From Verrucomicrobiota bacterium (GTDB lineage: Bacteria > Verrucomicrobiota > Verrucomicrobiia > Chthoniobacterales > UBA10450), in assembly GCA_003221295.1 (NCBI GenBank), contig QHRA01000174.1, positions 1-44,591 on the forward strand: a stretch of DNA of 44,591 bases, read 5' to 3'. Numbering within the stretch: position 1 is the first letter of the stretch; each line of letters starts with the position of its first letter. The translations under genes were made by a program, and so were the position numbers. Below the pieces are notes generated by a model. That model was not told where the DNA came from. It saw only the letters and a list, made by a program, of their open reading frames with translations, and did no database searches. Below are positions 24,911 through 33,502 of the stretch, in pieces.

Positions 24911-26200
24911 TTGCGCGCAGCTCTAACAGGCCTGGCGTTTTGGCTGGTGTGCGTGGCGGCGGTGCCGGCGGCCGAGAGGGTTTCGCTTATCAAAATCGAT
25001 GGCGCGATTGGTCCGGCGACAGCGAGTTACATTTCGCGAAGCATCGATGAAGCACGGGCGGAGAACACGCAATGTCTCATCATTCAACTTAACACCCCGG
25101 GAGGTTTGCTCGATTCGACGCAGACGATCGTGAAAAGCTTTCTTGGTTCGACGGAGCCGGTGGTGGTCTACGTGGCGCCAACTGGCTCGACCGCGACCAG
25201 CGCTGGTTGCTTCATCACCGTCGCCGCAAGCGTTGCGGCCATGGCACCAGCCACGACGATCGGTGCGGCGCATCCGGTGACAATTGGCGGGAATCCGACC
25301 GGCGGCGAAGAAAAGCTCGATGATACGATGAAACAGAAGCTCGAGAATTTTTCCCTGAGCTACATCGAAGCGATCGCGGCCAGGCGGCACCGCAACGTCG
25401 AGTGGGCGAAATCAGCCGTGCGCGAGAGCGCTTCGATCAGCGCGGAAAAAGCGCTCGAGTTGAAGGTTGTCGATCTTATCGCGAACGATCTACCGGACTT
25501 GCTAAAGCAACTAAACGGGCGCGTGGTCGATGGCAGGACGCTCAAGACCGCGGGCGCTGAGGTTTCCGAGATCAAAATGTCGCCTTCCGAACGCGTTTTT
25601 CAGAAGATCTGGCGACCTGAAGTCATGTTCATTCTCATGCTCATCGCCATGTATGGCATCATTGGTGAGCTAACGACGCCCGGCGCAATTCTTCCGGGGG
25701 TGGTAGGCGCGATTGCGCTGATCCTTGCCCTTTATCTGGCGGCGATCCTGCCGGTAAATGCAACCGGACTGGCATTGATCGCTCTTGCGCTCATGCTTTT
25801 TGTTTTCGATATCTATGCGCCGACCCACGGAGTGCTCACAATCGGCGGAATCATTTCGTTTTTGATCGGTTCGCTCATGCTCTTCAACCGTGCCGATCCG
25901 CTTTTTCGTTTATCGCTCGGCTACATTATTCCGGCTACGTTGATCACAGCGCTGTTTTTTGTTTTCGTCGTCGGCAAAGGTTTGCGCGCGCAGCTTTTGC
26001 CGGTGAAAGCGGGAACAGAAATGATGGTCGGAAAAACGGCAACCGCGTTAATGCCAATCGACTCGCGCGGCGGCAGGGTTTTCGTCGAAGGTGAGTATTG
26101 GAACGCGGTCAGCGATACGCCGATTGGAAAAGGTGACGTAGCAGAGATCGCGGCTGTGCAAGGATTAACTTTAAGAGTTCAGCCGGCGAAAGGAGCATGA
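24911..26200 (+). CDS. NfeD-family membrane serine protease (NfeD1b type)
   Basis: A 429-residue protein. A signal peptide (ALTGLAFWLVCVAAVPAAE, about 1-22) precedes a ClpP/crotonase-like protease domain (about 24-205) with L-N-T-P-G-G and the nucleophile region T-A-T-S-A-G. The catalytic lysine is likely in the K/R-rich R-H-R-N-V-E-W-A-K segment, as in Pyrococcus 1510-N, which cuts stomatin. Four or five membrane helices follow (about 230-355) and then an OB-fold NfeD domain (about 370-428; GKTATALMPID, GRVFVEGEYWNAVS). The start is TTG 24911 with AGGAG at 24899-24903. It precedes a stomatin-like gene, the standard NfeD-slipin pairing. Confidence 0.93.
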   Translation: MRAALTGLAFWLVCVAAVPAAERVSLIKIDGAIGPATASYISRSIDEARAENTQCLIIQLNTPGGLLDSTQTIVKSFLGSTEPVVVYVAPTGSTATSAGCFITVAASVAAMAPATTIGAAHPVTIGGNPTGGEEKLDDTMKQKLENFSLSYIEAIAARRHRNVEWAKSAVRESASISAEKALELKVVDLIANDLPDLLKQLNGRVVDGRTLKTAGAEVSEIKMSPSERVFQKIWRPEVMFILMLIAMYGIIGELTTPGAILPGVVGAIALILALYLAAILPVNATGLALIALALMLFVFDIYAPTHGVLTIGGIISFLIGSLMLFNRADPLFRLSLGYIIPATLITALFFVFVVGKGLRAQLLPVKAGTEMMVGKTATALMPIDSRGGRVFVEGEYWNAVSDTPIGKGDVAEIAAVQGLTLRVQPAKGA

Positions 26201-26279
26201 GATGCACTCGCATTCGAGCTTGTTTTGGATCTCAAAGTTCGAGCTTCGGATTTTGGCGGACTTCGATTAGAAATTGGGT

Positions 26280-27065
26280 ATGCCATTACTTGAAGGCCTC
26301 GTGAGGTTAGTCGGCTGGGTCATTCCGCTCGTCGTCCTGGCCATCATCATTCTGCCGCAGGCGATCCGCATTCTGCGCGAATACGAGCGCGGAGTGATTT
26401 TTCGCCTGGGAAAATTGCTTGGCGCGAAAGGGCCGGGATTGATTTTTCTCATCCCGATCGTGGATCGAATGGTGCGCATGGATTTGCGCGTCGTGACTAT
26501 CAGCGTCGAGAAGCAGGAAGTGATGACGCGCGACAACGTGCCGGTGACGGTCGATGCAGTGGTTTATTTCCGCGTGGTGGATCCGCAAGCGGCAGTCGTG
26601 AAAGTGGAGAACTTTCTCAAAGCCACCTCGCTGATGTCGCAGACCACGCTGCGAAGCGTCCTCGGCCAGGCCCCGCTCGATGACCTGCTTTCGCAGCGCG
26701 AGAGCATCAACCTGAAGTTGCAGGAGATCATCGACCGGCAAACCGAACCGTGGGGCGTCAAAGTCACGGCGGTCGAGGTAAAGGACGTGGCGCTGCCCGA
26801 CACAATGAAGCGCGCCATGGCCAAGCAGGCCGAAGCCGAGCGCGAGCGCCGAGCCAAGGTCGTTAACGCCGAGGGCGAATTCCAGGCCGCGGAAAAAATG
26901 GTGCAGGCCGCCGCGATGATGAGCAAGGAACCGATTGCGCTGCAGCTGCGCTTCCTCCAAACCATGCGCGAGATTTCGAGCGAGCATAACACAACCACAT
27001 TTCTTCCTGTGCCGATCGATTTGTTCACGCCCTTCATAAATAAAAGCGAACCGCCCAAGTCGTAG
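26280..27065 (+). CDS. Slipin (stomatin/SPFH-family membrane protein)
   Basis: A 261-residue protein with an N-terminal hydrophobic hairpin (about residues 8-30, VGWVIPLVVLAIIILP). The SPFH domain follows: REYERGVIFRLGK, GPGLIFLIPIVDRM, TRDNVPVTVDAVVYFRV, and TTLRSVLGQAPLDDLLSQRE. A coiled-coil region comes next (KRAMAKQAEAERERRAKVVNAEGEFQ), with the last 50 residues hydrophobic. Slipins form membrane scaffolds and are cut at the C-terminus by their NfeD partner, encoded just upstream. An in-frame TTG at 26274 is an alternative start; ATG 26280 is preferred. The 79-base gap before it carries TTCGAGCTTCGG-type word repeats and no clear ribosome-binding site. Confidence 0.93.
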   Translation: MPLLEGLVRLVGWVIPLVVLAIIILPQAIRILREYERGVIFRLGKLLGAKGPGLIFLIPIVDRMVRMDLRVVTISVEKQEVMTRDNVPVTVDAVVYFRVVDPQAAVVKVENFLKATSLMSQTTLRSVLGQAPLDDLLSQRESINLKLQEIIDRQTEPWGVKVTAVEVKDVALPDTMKRAMAKQAEAERERRAKVVNAEGEFQAAEKMVQAAAMMSKEPIALQLRFLQTMREISSEHNTTTFLPVPIDLFTPFINKSEPPKS

Positions 27066-27140
27066 CATTCTTCAGGACTCAGCCTGGCATTAAAAATATA
27101 CAGACCGCTGAAAGCAGGGCATAAGAGCGGATTTGTAATC

Positions 27141-28799
27141 GTGAGCGGAAACGCCAATCAGAAGCTGGCGGCGCGGAAAAAGTCGCCGTCCACGAAAAGG
27201 CAACACTCGCAAAAACTGATCAATTTCCTGAAATCGCCGGCTTCCTATCCGCACCGGCCGCGACGGGTGTTGTCGATGCAAACCCACATTTCTTGGGTCT
27301 TCATCGCCTCGCCCTTTGTTTTCAAAGTAAAAAAACCGGTCAATCTCGGCTTTCTCGACTTCAGTACCCTGGGAAAGCGACACCATTTTTGCCAGCGAGA
27401 GCTTGAGCTAAACGGCAGACTCTGCCCGGACGTTTACCTGGACGTCCTTCCGATCTACAAGACGCCTTCCGATTTTTCCTTCAAGGCCAAAGGAAAAATC
27501 GCCGAGTTCTGCCTGAAGATGAAAGAACTGCCGAAAGGCGGGTTCCTGGGCGAATTGGTGGCAGAGCGGCGAGTGGGCGAGGGCGAGATCGATCGCATTA
27601 TTTCCCGTTTACGACACTTTTATGAATCGCAAACACCGAACAGGGACATTGAGCAATGGGGAACGCCCGAAAAACTGAAGATCAGCACGGACGAAAATTT
27701 CACGCAGGTTGAACCGTTTGTTGGAAGAAAGATTTCGCCCGCTGCCTTCGAAGCAATTCGGCATTTCACCAACGAATTCTATGTCCGGAACGAGAAATTA
27801 TTTTGCCGGCGAATTCAGCAACACTGGATCCGGGATTGCCACGGTGATGTCCACCTGGACCACATTCATCTGACTCCTGAAGCGACAACCATTTTTGATT
27901 GCATCGAATTCAACGATCGTTTCCGCTTCATCGACGTTGCTAATGATGTCGCGTTTCTGGCGATGGATTTTGATTTCGAAGGCCGAAGCGATTTGGGAAA
28001 TTTGCTCCTTCGAAATTGCGCACGGGAATTTCATGATCCCGAAATGCTGAAGTTATCGGACTTCTACAAATGCTATCGGGCGCTGGTGCGGGCAAAAGTC
28101 GAAACCATTCAGGCAACCTCAATGAAAAGAATGAAAGCCCGCGAGCATTCCGACGCAGCAGCGCGCTATTTTCGTCTCGCCCTGCGCTATGCAGTAAGCG
28201 GCTCCGAGCCGTTGCTCCTCGCCGTCATCGGACGAGTCGGGACCGGCAAGAGTACTGTTGCTCGCGAACTGGGGAATGAATTGAATTGGCCGGTCTTTTC
28301 TTCCGACCAGATCCGCAAGACGCTAGCTGGCGTGCCATTGACCAGGCGGACCCCGGCAAGAAAGCGCGCCGAGGTCTATTCCCGACAGATGACTGGGCAA
28401 ACCTACAAGGAGCTTTTAGCACGCGGGCTTCTTGCAGCGGAAACTCACGGAGGAGCAATCGTCGATGCGACGTTTTCCAGTGCGGCAAACCGCGAATCGT
28501 TTCGTCAGAAATGCGAGAAAGCTCATGTTCGTTTTCAGGCCGTGGAACTTGAGGTCGAGCCGGGCGAGATCGAGCACAGGTTGAGAGCGCGTAACAAAAG
28601 TATCGGTGTAATTTCGGATGCTCGCCTTGAAGACCTCGAAAAGTTGCTTGCCGCTTACGAAGCTCCCTCACAGCTGTCTCCAAATTTGATTACGGTCCCA
28701 GCCGACACTGCGATTGCCAATACCGTGAAATCAGTGCTCCTGCGATTGACCGAGCTACAACTTCGCCGTTTTCAGGCCGAGCCTAACTTAATCTCATAA
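27141..28799 (+). CDS. Fused APH-like kinase and P-loop (AAA_33) kinase
   Basis: A 552-residue two-domain protein. The N-terminal part (about 20-345) is the COG2187 aminoglycoside-phosphotransferase-like domain, with THISWVFI, VKKPVNLGFLDFSTL, HGDVHLDHIH (catalytic loop H-x-D) and FDCIEFNDRFR plus DVANDVAFLAMD. The C-terminal part (about 355-530) is a nucleotide kinase-like P-loop domain with Walker A GRVGTGKST, SSDQIRK and VDATFSSAANR. The fusion is common in bacteria and its substrate is not established; resistance should not be assumed. The start is GTG 27141, needed to include the conserved N-terminal stretch. The downstream gap begins with a palindromic repeat. Confidence 0.88.
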   Translation: MSGNANQKLAARKKSPSTKRQHSQKLINFLKSPASYPHRPRRVLSMQTHISWVFIASPFVFKVKKPVNLGFLDFSTLGKRHHFCQRELELNGRLCPDVYLDVLPIYKTPSDFSFKAKGKIAEFCLKMKELPKGGFLGELVAERRVGEGEIDRIISRLRHFYESQTPNRDIEQWGTPEKLKISTDENFTQVEPFVGRKISPAAFEAIRHFTNEFYVRNEKLFCRRIQQHWIRDCHGDVHLDHIHLTPEATTIFDCIEFNDRFRFIDVANDVAFLAMDFDFEGRSDLGNLLLRNCAREFHDPEMLKLSDFYKCYRALVRAKVETIQATSMKRMKAREHSDAAARYFRLALRYAVSGSEPLLLAVIGRVGTGKSTVARELGNELNWPVFSSDQIRKTLAGVPLTRRTPARKRAEVYSRQMTGQTYKELLARGLLAAETHGGAIVDATFSSAANRESFRQKCEKAHVRFQAVELEVEPGEIEHRLRARNKSIGVISDARLEDLEKLLAAYEAPSQLSPNLITVPADTAIANTVKSVLLRLTELQLRRFQAEPNLIS

Positions 28800-28804
28800 T
28801 TGTT

Positions 28805-28866
28805 GTAGCGGCGCTCTATGAGCGCCGAATCCTAAGAAGTTCGGCGGTCATAAACCGCCGCCACAG
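28805..28866. repeat. TGTAGCGGCG...CCGCCGCCACA repeat
   Basis: Two hairpins in tandem, GGCGCTC/GAGCGCC and CGGCGGTC/(AA)ACCGCCG, separated by AATCCTAAGAAGTT, with complementary outer ends TGTAGCGGCG and CGCCGCCACA. It starts six bases after the kinase stop codon. Same family as 30098-30160, 35910-35974 and the single hairpin in rnpB. Confidence 0.85.
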
Positions 28867-28990
28867 AAGACTGAGTCAATTGAAACGACTCGGTATACCG
28901 TTTTGGGAGTTGGAATTTGGGATCTACTTTTCACCCACGTCTTTTCTTGTGCGGCGATGTCATGATCGGTCGCTCTGACACTGCTTCTAG

Positions 28991-29713
28991 ATGAAACTGA
29001 CCTTTCTCGGCACACGCGGCGAGATCGGGGCCCGGACCCGGCGCCATCGCATGCACAGCTCGCTCTTGGTTTCCCTTCGCGGCAGAGAGGTAATGATCGA
29101 TTGCGGACTCGATTGGCTCGGAAACTTTGAGCGACTGCACCCGGATGCAATTGTCTTAACGCACGCGCACCCGGATCATGCCTGGGGCCTGCGAAAGGGC
29201 GCGCCCTGTCCGGTGCACGCGCCGAAAGAGACATGGCGTACCTTACCAAATTACAAGATCGATCATCCTCACGTAATCGAAGAAGGCGGGCCGACCAAAA
29301 TTTGCGGCATCAACTTTCAACCTTTTTCCGTTGAACACTCGATCCTGGCGCCGGCCGTCGGATACCGGATCAGCGCGGGCCACGCCTGTATTTTCTACGG
29401 GCCGGATCTGCTTTTTATTCATAATCGCGCAGCAGCATTAAAGGATGTCCAGATCTACATTGGCGACGGCGCAGCCATCACGCGCTCATTCGTCCGCAAA
29501 CGTGGCGACCGACTCATCGGCCACGCCAACGTTCGCACCCAACTGGGGTGGTGCGCAAAAGAAGGTGTTCCGCTTGTGATCATTACTCATTGCGGCTCCG
29601 AGATCGTCACAGGTAACGAGACTAAGCTTGCCAAGGAACTTCAGAAGATCGCCACCGACCGTGGGATCGACGCGTTCATTGCCTGCGATGGAATGATGTT
29701 AGATGTGAAATGA
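28991..29713 (+). CDS. MBL-fold metallo-hydrolase
   Basis: A 240-residue enzyme of the metallo-beta-lactamase fold. It has FLGTRGEI near the start, the metal motif T-H-A-H-P-D-H (about 56-62), IDCGLDW, a further histidine in SVEHSI, an aspartate in GPDLLFI, and the C-terminal H in ITHCGSE. Strand order fits the class that includes RNase Z-like and cyclic-phosphodiesterase-like hydrolases (Lactamase_B_2). The substrate cannot be deduced. The ATG at 28991 is followed directly by the conserved first strand. Confidence 0.85.
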   Translation: MKLTFLGTRGEIGARTRRHRMHSSLLVSLRGREVMIDCGLDWLGNFERLHPDAIVLTHAHPDHAWGLRKGAPCPVHAPKETWRTLPNYKIDHPHVIEEGGPTKICGINFQPFSVEHSILAPAVGYRISAGHACIFYGPDLLFIHNRAAALKDVQIYIGDGAAITRSFVRKRGDRLIGHANVRTQLGWCAKEGVPLVIITHCGSEIVTGNETKLAKELQKIATDRGIDAFIACDGMMLDVK

Positions 29714-29792
29714 CCATGGGGCGACTTAGTTTTGACTCCCGACACGCTCTTTTGTGGCGCGAGTAGCGATTGAAATTTGGGCAATTCGTGCG

Positions 29793-30053
29793 ATGCAAAA
29801 ACCCAAAGTGGATGACAGCCTTACGTTGCTGACCGACTTCGGTAAAACCGAAGCGATCTGCGCCGAAGTGCTCGCTGATCCGACGAGGGAAGAGGGTATT
29901 CTGCTTAAGGTACTCGCGCGCGGCCCCTTCCAGGAGGGTCAGCAGTGCTGGATTGTCGATCGCGACGGATCAAAAATTGGCGCGAAGGTGGAAAACGTCT
30001 TCAAGCAAACCATCGATAGCGAAGTAACACTTTCAACCGTGTTACCCGCGTAG
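29793..30053 (+). CDS. Small conserved-looking protein of unknown function
   Basis: An 86-residue acidic protein (start MQKPKVDDSLTLLTDFG). Beta strands alternate: EAICAEVLADP, EGILLKVLARGPFQEGQQCWI, GSKIGAKVENVF and SEVTLSTVLPA. It could be a small beta-barrel. No family is recognised. The frame continues to a GTG at 29754, but ATG 29793 is more natural. It lies 79 bases after the MBL-fold gene in the same direction, so it may share a transcript. Confidence 0.5.
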   Translation: MQKPKVDDSLTLLTDFGKTEAICAEVLADPTREEGILLKVLARGPFQEGQQCWIVDRDGSKIGAKVENVFKQTIDSEVTLSTVLPA

Positions 30054-30097
30054 CGCCGTCCTGTTCGTATCTGCATTCCTGCTCTTGCCCACTTCTT

Positions 30098-30160
30098 CTG
30101 TAGCGGCGCTCTGTGAGCGCCGATCTTCTGAATTCCGGCGGTCACAGACCGCCGCTACAG
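30098..30160. repeat. CTGTAGCGGCG...CGCCGCTACAG repeat
   Basis: A 63-base near-perfect long palindrome with outer ends CTGTAGCGGCG / CCGCCGCTACAG and two inner hairpins (GGCGCTC/GAGCGCC and GGCGGTC/GACCGCC). The right half, 30136-30160, matches 25 bases of rnpB (3833-3857) with one difference. Confidence 0.9.
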
Positions 30161-30236
30161 GAGTTGCACAGGTGCGCGAGGGTTAACCGAAAAACACCCG
30201 ATTGCACGTTGCGCTGCGTTCGTTAGTTGAAGGTCA

Positions 30237-31085
30237 ATGAAATCGAAGAGTCGAAAAGTCGAGCGGAGTTTTCCGTTTCTGCGCCTGAACGAACGCGAAA
30301 GCAAACCGCGCAAGCGCGGCTTAACCGAAATCCGCGGACCCTATTACTCCGCTTACGGCCGACGCCATCTTGAAGATCTTTTCGAAACAATGGGCCGCTA
30401 CATTGATTCACTCAAGTTCGCCGGCGGTTCGTTTACCCTCATGCCGGAGGGAGTCGTAAGAGATATTATCGATCTTTGCCATAAACACGGCGTGCTCGTT
30501 TCCACCGGCGGATTCATCGAGCGCGTCCTTACCCAGGGTCATGATGTCGTGCGGCAGTACGTCAGGGAATGCAGGAATCTCGGCTTTGACATTATCGAAA
30601 TTTCCGCGGGGTTTCTTTCGATCCCGACGGATGATTGGTTGCGTCTGATCGCACTGGCGCGCAAATGTGGATTGAAAGCGAAACCGGAGGTGGGAATTCA
30701 ATTCGGCTCCGGCGGTGGAACTAACACTTCGGAACTCGAATCCGAAGGCACTTCCGATCCGACGTGGACCATTGCACAAGCCAGCCGATTTCTCGATGCC
30801 GGTGCCGACATCGTCATGATCGAAAGCGAAGGCATTACCGAAAATGTGAGGTCGTGGCGAACAGACGTGCCGGCGCGATTTATTAACGAGCTCGGCCTGG
30901 ACCGGCTGATGTTCGAAGCGTCCGAACCAGATGTGTTTGCCTGGTACATAAAAAATTACGGCGCGGAGGTAAACCTCTTCATCGATCACAGCCAGATCGT
31001 GCAGCTCGAATGTTTGCGGGCGGGTATTTGGGGCACCAAAAATTTATGGGGTCGCGTGATAACGTACAAAAACGGGCGCGAGTAA
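30237..31085 (+). CDS. Phosphosulfolactate synthase-like protein (ComA/HSA32 family)
   Basis: A 282-residue TIM-barrel protein of family PF02679. Typical pieces are the basic opening KPRKRGLTEIRGPYYS, YIDSLKFAGGSFTL, LVSTGGFIERVL, FDIIEISAGFLSIP, KPEVGIQFGSGG, GADIVMIESEGI and the end LFIDHSQIVQLECLRAGIWG. In methanogens ComA adds sulfite to phosphoenolpyruvate to start coenzyme M synthesis. Bacterial and plant (heat-stress HSA32) relatives have other or unknown roles. Coenzyme M enzymes are not seen nearby, so the methanogen function should not be transferred. The start has GAAGG four bases upstream. It stands alone between repeats. Confidence 0.85.
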   Translation: MKSKSRKVERSFPFLRLNERESKPRKRGLTEIRGPYYSAYGRRHLEDLFETMGRYIDSLKFAGGSFTLMPEGVVRDIIDLCHKHGVLVSTGGFIERVLTQGHDVVRQYVRECRNLGFDIIEISAGFLSIPTDDWLRLIALARKCGLKAKPEVGIQFGSGGGTNTSELESEGTSDPTWTIAQASRFLDAGADIVMIESEGITENVRSWRTDVPARFINELGLDRLMFEASEPDVFAWYIKNYGAEVNLFIDHSQIVQLECLRAGIWGTKNLWGRVITYKNGRE

Positions 31086-31312
31086 TTCGCCTATCGGAAA
31101 AGCGGCTGCGAGTTCGCCCCTCAGCAACTGCAACAAATCAAAAGGCTAATCGCACTTAATTCTTTTCGGCCACAGAGAAACTTGATGGCTTAACGCAGTC
31201 AAGTTTCCCGCTGACGAGAATTCACAATTCAATACTCGTCCAGCTTCCGCTGAGACGTGGTCGCCGGTCCCCGCGCTTCGTCATCCGAGCAAAATGCCAG
31301 TCCGGCTCGGAC

Positions 31313-33259
31313 CTACCCGACTCCCTGCGGCACCACTTCTCTAACCGATTTCACGCTCTCAGGTGCGGTGTCGGTATGAACGATGGCAGCTCCGTCGCGC
31401 GGAATTTTTCTGGCAGCAAATGAGCGGCCTTTGAAAACGCCGTCCAGAATTTCTTTCACCCGAAAAGTAAGACCGTCGGTTTTGGTAAAGCTTTCGATCT
31501 TCGGCTCGCAGTAGCGCGCCCGCAAAATGATCGCGAGCTGGCCGAAGCCATAAACTCCCTGGTCGTTCATTTCGACAACGACGATCCGTTTGAACTTTGC
31601 GAAGATTTTTTCAATGCCGTTCGGTAACGGATGAATGTGGCGCAAATGAATCGCACCGGCTTTTTCTCCATGATCGCGCGCCTGTTTCACCGCGTCGTGG
31701 ATCGGGCCATAAGTCGATCCCCAGCCGACCAGGAGGACGTCGCCTTCGTTGTCGCCATAAATTTCCGGCACCGGAATTTCCTCGGCGAGTTTGCGCAATT
31801 TGTTGCGACGCTTCGCCGTCATCACCATGTGCAATTTCGGACTGCCCGTGGGGTGACCCATCTCGTCGTGTTCGAGTCCGGACAAAAGCGGATATTTGCC
31901 GTCGAAAATCCGCGTACCCGGAGGAATATGCTGAGTAATCGCGTCGACCGGGTATGGCTTAAAAGTCTGCCGCGGCGAGAGGTCCGGTTTCGGATCGACC
32001 ATCAATTTCGACAGATCCGGTTCATCGAACGCTTCAATCCGCGTCGCCAGCGAAGTATCGCTCAAGATAAAAACCGGGGTGCTGTATTTGCGCGCAATCC
32101 GGGCCGCTTCGATCGCGATATAAAAACAATCTTCCACCGTTTTGGGCGCGAGCACGACACGAGGGCTGTCACCGTGTCCGCCATAGATCGCCTGATGCAA
32201 ATCGCTCTGCTCGACGTTGGTCGGCAATCCGGTGCTGGGCCCACCGCGTTGAATATTGCAAATAATGAGCGGGATCTCCGCCATCGACGCCCAACCGATT
32301 GCTTCCGTCTTGAGCGAAATTCCCGGACCAGCGCTGCCAGTAACAGCGAGATAGCCGGAATACGAAAACCCGAGCGCTAACGAGACCGCGCCAAGTTCGT
32401 CCTCGGCCTGGACAAATATGCCGCCGTATTTCGGAAGTTCGCGCCGCAACGTTTCCATGACCGACGACCAGGGCGTGATCGGATAACCAGCGCCGTAGCG
32501 CACGCCCGCAGCGATCAATCCGTAGGCGAGCGCCTGGTTTCCATCCATCGTGATCTGGGCGCGGGCACCGGCTTCTTTAGGAATATGTTCGAATTGATAG
32601 TGATGCGTGAGCACCTTTCCGACCGGATAAGCGTAGCCGGCCTGAAACGCCATCAAGGCGGTGTTGACGATGCTCTCATCCTTCCCGGCAAATTTTTCGG
32701 TGATGATTTTCTTTAGCTTCTCGACATCAAGACTGAAGATTTTCGTGATCAGACCGAGGACGAAAATGTTTTTGCCTTTGTCCTTTGCCGTTCCGCCAAG
32801 AGCCTCAACCGTCAATCCAGTAATGGGCACGCCAACGTAAACGAACCGTTTGTCGTCGAAATTCGGCTCAACGTTATCCGAATCGTAAAGCACCACGCCA
32901 CCCTCGCGCACGAAACCGATGTGGTCCTGGTAACTGTGCTGATAGAACGCGACGAGAAAATCGGCTTCATCACCGGCCGATAAGACTTCGCCCGAGCCGA
33001 TGCGTACTTGAAAGATCGAGGGCCCTCCGGAAATGGTCGCGGGAATCGTCATGTAAGTCATGACATCCTGATCGCTGCGCCCGGCGAGTCGTGCGAGAAA
33101 TGCGCCGGCGGTTTGAATTCCGTCCTGCGAATTTCCCGCCAGCCGAATAACAGCGTCTTGAATGTTTTCCGGGCGGAGATCGGCGCGCTCCGGCCCCGGC
33201 GTGTTAGGCGCCATGCCCGCTTCGGGAGCAACAGGAGATGGACTGATCGGGTCGGCCAT
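31313..33259 (-). CDS. korA: 2-oxoacid:ferredoxin oxidoreductase, fused gamma-alpha subunit
   Basis: A 648-residue protein. Residues about 30-210 are the gamma (POR) domain (IRLAGNSQDGIQTAGAFLA, TIPATISGGPSIFQVRIG). Residues about 240-480 are the thiamine-diphosphate PYR-type alpha domain (MDGNQALAYGLIAAGVRYGAGYPITPWSS, QAEDELGAVSLALGFSYSG, TGSAGPGISLKTEAIG, NIQRGGPSTGLPT). Residues about 510-600 are the transketolase-C-like domain. The enzyme converts 2-oxoglutarate (or another 2-oxoacid) and CoA to acyl-CoA and reduced ferredoxin. The beta subunit, which binds the thiamine diphosphate and an Fe-S cluster, is normally next door but is absent: 227 bases without a gene follow the stop. The first 25 residues are a proline-rich leader. 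Confidence 0.93.
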   Translation of the reverse strand: MADPISPSPVAPEAGMAPNTPGPERADLRPENIQDAVIRLAGNSQDGIQTAGAFLARLAGRSDQDVMTYMTIPATISGGPSIFQVRIGSGEVLSAGDEADFLVAFYQHSYQDHIGFVREGGVVLYDSDNVEPNFDDKRFVYVGVPITGLTVEALGGTAKDKGKNIFVLGLITKIFSLDVEKLKKIITEKFAGKDESIVNTALMAFQAGYAYPVGKVLTHHYQFEHIPKEAGARAQITMDGNQALAYGLIAAGVRYGAGYPITPWSSVMETLRRELPKYGGIFVQAEDELGAVSLALGFSYSGYLAVTGSAGPGISLKTEAIGWASMAEIPLIICNIQRGGPSTGLPTNVEQSDLHQAIYGGHGDSPRVVLAPKTVEDCFYIAIEAARIARKYSTPVFILSDTSLATRIEAFDEPDLSKLMVDPKPDLSPRQTFKPYPVDAITQHIPPGTRIFDGKYPLLSGLEHDEMGHPTGSPKLHMVMTAKRRNKLRKLAEEIPVPEIYGDNEGDVLLVGWGSTYGPIHDAVKQARDHGEKAGAIHLRHIHPLPNGIEKIFAKFKRIVVVEMNDQGVYGFGQLAIILRARYCEPKIESFTKTDGLTFRVKEILDGVFKGRSFAARKIPRDGAAIVHTDTAPESVKSVREVVPQGVG

Positions 33260-33337
33260 AGCTAAAACTCAATCGTCAATTTCAGGCAATATTCCCGTTT
33301 TGCCAGAGCAAATTCCTGTAGCCGCTCTCATTCTTCC

Positions 33338-33452
33338 GTCATCCCGAGCACAAGCGAGGGACCTCGCCTACACTCGTTGATCACAAAAGCTATCTCGCGT
33401 GATCAATACCGCGTTTGTCAGGTCCCTCGCCGTTTAGGCGCCTCGGGATGAC
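33338..33452. repeat. GTCAT...ATGAC palindromic repeat, copy 4
   Basis: GTCATCCCGAGCACAAGCG and GGCGCCTCGGGATGAC bracket GAGGGACCT / AGGTCCCTC arms and an inner TTGATCAC...GTGATCAA hairpin, so this copy is longer (115 bases) than the others. It lies between korA and the M3 peptidase gene. Confidence 0.85.
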
Positions 33453-33502
33453 AATCAGCAAAGCCAAAGAAATACGCGATCTCTGATCGCGGTCCGCGTT
33501 TG

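Noticed and set aside
26202-26270. Small frame starting at ATG 26202 between the NfeD and slipin genes
   Set aside because: It is only about 22 codons, is made of the TTCGAGCTTCGG-type words seen in repeats, and has no separate ribosome-binding site.
27141-28799. Aminoglycoside resistance gene
   Set aside because: The N-terminal domain is the COG2187 type fused to a P-loop kinase, a housekeeping-like family without established resistance activity.
28805-30160. Palindromic repeats at 28805 and 30098 as a CRISPR array
   Set aside because: The units are over a kilobase apart, each is an isolated palindrome, and there are no spacers or cas genes.
31631-32380. 249-codon plus-strand frame opposite korA
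   Set aside because: It is antisense to a clearly conserved coding region and its product is unlike any protein, as expected for a GC-rich shadow frame.
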